This document shows positions 7,636 through 9,589 of a stretch of 9,589 nucleotides of DNA, piece by piece. Source of the DNA: JBCCRH01 sp039208045 (GTDB taxonomy: Bacteria > Bacteroidota > Bacteroidia > Chitinophagales > Saprospiraceae); the NCBI GenBank assembly GCA_039208045.1, contig JBCCRH010000229.1, positions 1-9,589 on the forward strand, given 5' to 3'. The notes beneath the pieces were generated by a model that was not told the origin of the DNA, ran no database searches, and worked only from the letters and a program-made list of their open reading frames with translations. Made by a program: the position numbers and the translations under genes. How positions within the stretch are numbered: the first letter of the stretch is position 1; each line of letters opens with the position of its first letter.

Positions 7636-7667
7636 CACTTCACTACGCTATTTTCTCACTTCACTAC
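7636..7667 (+). promoter_or_regulatory. Pair of 11-bp direct repeats at 21-bp spacing, candidate LytTR operator
   Basis: CACTTCACTAC occurs perfectly twice, at 7636-7646 and 7657-7667, start to start 21 bp. It lies in the divergent region between the operon that encodes the LytTR regulator and the plus-strand kinase. LytTR regulators generally bind two direct repeats about 21-22 bp apart on one face of the helix. The same core, TCACTNC, recurs at the same period upstream of the exported-protein gene at 9530. The DNA sequence does not match the classical LytTR consensus, so assignment to this regulator is inference from spacing and position. Confidence 0.6.
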
Positions 7668-7688
7668 ATTTCACCGTGTCGGATGCAA

Positions 7689-7715
7689 TTGGACGATTGG
7701 AAGGGCTTATTTTTA
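7689..7715 (+). promoter_or_regulatory. Candidate promoter of the plus-strand histidine kinase
   Basis: TTG (7689-7691) is followed after 16 bp by TATTTTTA (7708-7715), one mismatch from TAnnTTTG. Transcription would begin near 7720, about 25 bases before ATG 7745. This favours that ATG over the in-frame GTG at 7676. The paired direct repeats end 21 bp upstream. Both elements are weak on their own. Confidence 0.35.
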
Positions 7716-7744
7716 TAAATAATCAAAGACAGTCATCTAGCATT

Positions 7745-9355
7745 ATGGAAATCGCAGGCTCCTTAGTTAACGGATTATTACAATCGTTTCAGAGTATCCA
7801 CGCTCTCACGGGAGAGGACATTTCCAATGTAGTCAGCAGCTATCCAGTTGATAATAGCGCATGGTACGAGTACGAGGTTTTTGATACCATTTTTTCGATG
7901 GTAGCAGAAAAGCATGGCGACATTGATGGGTTGATTTTTAGGGCAGGTATGGAGTTTATCAAAGGTTGGTATCACTTTGGAGGAGGGAAAGAGATCGTCC
8001 ATTCGTCTACTGATTTTATCAGGTTACAAGCAGATAATGGGGGCTACGGCCTCATCGTGAGAGGTGAAAATAGGCAAGAAAGCGGCTGGTTGGAGCTAGA
8101 ATTTTTGGAAGAAGCCACAGGAAGTGCAAAGATTATAGCCTTCACACCTTTTCCACCCCATTTTTCGAGGGGCGTCTTCGTGGGCGGATTAAACCTATTT
8201 GAGGACTTAGACTTCGTGGATGTCCGAGCGGTAGAGCATGCAGATACACCTAATCCCAAGCTCTTCCATGTCAGTTTGAGTCTCACTTTCGTGAAAAAGC
8301 AAGCGGAAGTTACGCTAGCGAGTTTGGAAAGTGCTTTAGAAGGGGTGCCTCCGGCCATTCGTACCCATACTACCTCCCTACACTGGAAATACCAGGGCCT
8401 ACAAAAGCAAATCGAAAACGAAAAAGAGTATCGCGATCAGCTCAATCATTTATTGATTAAAAATGCGGAAGCTGTTCAGCGCAAAAACAAAGAGCTGGCT
8501 GAGCTCCTGGCGCAGCTCAAAGAAACTCAGCAGCAGCTCATCCAGCAAGAAAAAATGGCATCTTTGGGCCAGCTCACCGCCGGCATTGCCCACGAAATTA
8601 ACAACCCAGTAAACTACGTAGCCAATAGCACCTTGGCCCTGCGCCAAAATCTGGATGACTTACAACCGCTATTCGATCAGCTCACCAGCCTACCAACAGA
8701 AAATGCGGGCGATGTCCTACTTCAACTCTTGCAAACTACCCAAGAAGTAGAGCTGGCAGAACTTCTTCCAGAAATAGGCGCATTGCTCAAAAGTATACAA
8801 TCGGGCAGCGAACGGATTCAGCTTATTGTACGTGGCCTTAAGACGTTCTCCCATCAGGCCGATGACGCCTACGAATTTGCCAACCTTAGCGAACTACTCG
8901 ATAGTACCATTACAATACTGAGCAACCGCCTCGCCGAAAAACACCTCACCATACAGCGCGATTACCAAACCCAAGGCAGGCTCTACTGCAATGCCGGCAA
9001 GCTCAACCAGGCTCTGCTCAATATCTTAGATAATGCGATCTATGCTTCCGATCCGCAGGGACAGATTATGGTACAGCTCACAGCAGACCAAGCGGAAGTT
9101 ACCATCTCCGTAATCGACAAAGGAAGCGGAATGGATAAACGCACCCTACAACAAGTCTTCGATCCTTTTTTCACTACCAAAACATCGGGGGCAGGTACCG
9201 GCCTAGGGCTTTATCTCTGCTATGGCATTATTTACAAAGATCACTACGGCCGTATTACAATAGATAGTAAGCCCGGCAAAGGAACCAACTTTAGGGTACA
9301 CCTGCCCAAGAATATATCGGAGCGCGCAAAGGGCTTATCCCAGTTAATCCAATAA
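7745..9355 (+). CDS. Soluble sensor histidine kinase with an unrecognised N-terminal sensory domain
   Basis: With ATG 7745 the protein has 536 residues; an in-frame GTG at 7676 would add 23, but the best promoter-like box lies between the two. No signal peptide or membrane helix is seen, so it should be cytosolic. Residues 1-~185 are an alpha/beta domain I cannot assign; landmarks are SLVNGLLQSF, FRAGMEFIKGWYHFGGG and FTPFPPHFSRGVFVGG. Its rough shape recalls V4R or heme-NO-binding small-molecule sensors, but I see no diagnostic ligand residues. A coiled coil (~215-270) precedes the kinase: His283 in LTAGIAHEINNP, N-box LLNILDNAIYAS (425-436, Asn430), G1 DKGSGM (458-463), FDPFFTTK (472-479) and G2 GAGTGLGLY (482-490). 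All catalytic boxes look intact. The core is very similar to that of the TPR kinase on the opposite strand. No receiver or regulator follows it, so it may share the LytTR protein or the receiver-kinase as partner. Confidence 0.9.
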   Translation: MEIAGSLVNGLLQSFQSIHALTGEDISNVVSSYPVDNSAWYEYEVFDTIFSMVAEKHGDIDGLIFRAGMEFIKGWYHFGGGKEIVHSSTDFIRLQADNGGYGLIVRGENRQESGWLELEFLEEATGSAKIIAFTPFPPHFSRGVFVGGLNLFEDLDFVDVRAVEHADTPNPKLFHVSLSLTFVKKQAEVTLASLESALEGVPPAIRTHTTSLHWKYQGLQKQIENEKEYRDQLNHLLIKNAEAVQRKNKELAELLAQLKETQQQLIQQEKMASLGQLTAGIAHEINNPVNYVANSTLALRQNLDDLQPLFDQLTSLPTENAGDVLLQLLQTTQEVELAELLPEIGALLKSIQSGSERIQLIVRGLKTFSHQADDAYEFANLSELLDSTITILSNRLAEKHLTIQRDYQTQGRLYCNAGKLNQALLNILDNAIYASDPQGQIMVQLTADQAEVTISVIDKGSGMDKRTLQQVFDPFFTTKTSGAGTGLGLYLCYGIIYKDHYGRITIDSKPGKGTNFRVHLPKNISERAKGLSQLIQ

Positions 9356-9361
9356 GATATA

Positions 9362-9414
9362 TCACTCACTACACGAATTCCCTCATTCACTTCTTCCTTA
9401 TCCCACCTCACTGC
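9362..9414 (+). promoter_or_regulatory. Three direct repeats in exact 21-bp register, candidate operator
   Basis: The cores TCACTAC (9366-9372), TCACTTC (9387-9393) and TCACTGC (9408-9414) start exactly 21 bp apart twice in a row; the flanks are pyrimidine-rich. They match the core of the two 11-bp repeats at 7636-7667, which also have a 21-bp period and the same orientation relative to the downstream gene. The last copy ends 7 bp before a candidate -33 TTG, where an activator would be expected to bind. A LytTR protein is the natural candidate. Confidence 0.6.
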
Positions 9415-9421
9415 TTTGTCT

Positions 9422-9453
9422 TTGATTCGCAAGGGTAGATCGCCCCATATTTG
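9422..9453 (+). promoter_or_regulatory. Candidate promoter of the exported-protein gene
   Basis: TTG (9422-9424) is followed after 21 bp by CATATTTG (9446-9453), one mismatch from TAnnTTTG. This predicts a leader of about 70 bases that is A/C/T-rich and nearly free of G before ATG 9530, in the usual Bacteroidota style. The three direct repeats sit immediately upstream. Confidence 0.45.
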
Positions 9454-9529
9454 CATTGTCAATACGACGAACACCTAACACTCAATTTTACACATTCAAA
9501 TTTAAGAACACCTTTAAAACACAACAATC

Positions 9530-9589
9530 ATGAAAACCGTATTTCAATTTTTCACACTAGCCTTATTATTGACTTTTACCACTGCACAA
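9530..9589 (+). CDS. Start of an exported protein (signal peptide only, truncated by window)
   Basis: ATG 9530 opens a frame to the window edge (20 residues): a Lys at position 2, a hydrophobic core TVFQFFTLALLLTF, then TTAQ. This is a typical Sec signal peptide of Bacteroidota, with cleavage probably just before or after the final Gln. The mature protein is outside the window, so function cannot be given. It follows the plus-strand kinase by 174 bp, with its own candidate promoter and a triple direct repeat in between. This suggests separate regulation rather than read-through. Confidence 0.7.
   Translation, partial: MKTVFQFFTLALLLTFTTAQ

Overview
The window looks like Bacteroidota, most likely a Saprospiria/Lewinella-type organism. 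Evidence: starts without Shine-Dalgarno sequences, TAnnTTTG-like -7 boxes, a LytTR regulator paired with a LytS-type kinase, a periplasmic TPR histidine kinase behind a signal peptide, and a CHAT/NB-ARC/TPR protein beside a TIR protein. The assignment rests on gene style, not on a marker gene.

Layout. Positions 1-1096 (minus): 5' part of a TIR-domain gene, cut by the window edge as a membrane segment begins. Positions 1178-3550 (minus): an NLR-like protein with a CHAT caspase-like protease, an NB-ARC-type STAND NTPase and C-terminal TPRs; two 40-residue TPR units are almost identical and come from a 120-bp tandem duplication. Positions 3631-7547 (minus): a compact signalling operon, in transcription order a periplasmic-TPR/HisKA kinase, a soluble receiver-LytS-type kinase fusion, and a LytTR response regulator (gaps 25 and 34 bp). 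Plus strand: a soluble histidine kinase with an unrecognised N-terminal sensor (7745-9355), then the start of an exported protein (9530 to the edge).

Working model. The TPR kinase senses something in the periplasm or membrane, the receiver-kinase fusion relays or gates the signal, and the LytTR protein acts on DNA. A plausible target set is visible: five copies of a TCACTNC-cored motif, in exact 21-bp register, lie upstream of both plus-strand genes (two at 7636-7667, three at 9362-9414) and nowhere else noticed in the window. A 21-bp period equals two helical turns and matches the usual geometry of LytTR sites. The CHAT-NB-ARC-TPR and TIR genes follow the operon on the same strand after gaps of about 80 bp. 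They form a candidate two-effector immune or cell-death module and may be partly co-transcribed with it.

There is no gene-free stretch longer than 300 bp. No RNA genes, insertion sequences, CRISPR arrays or convincing terminators were seen.
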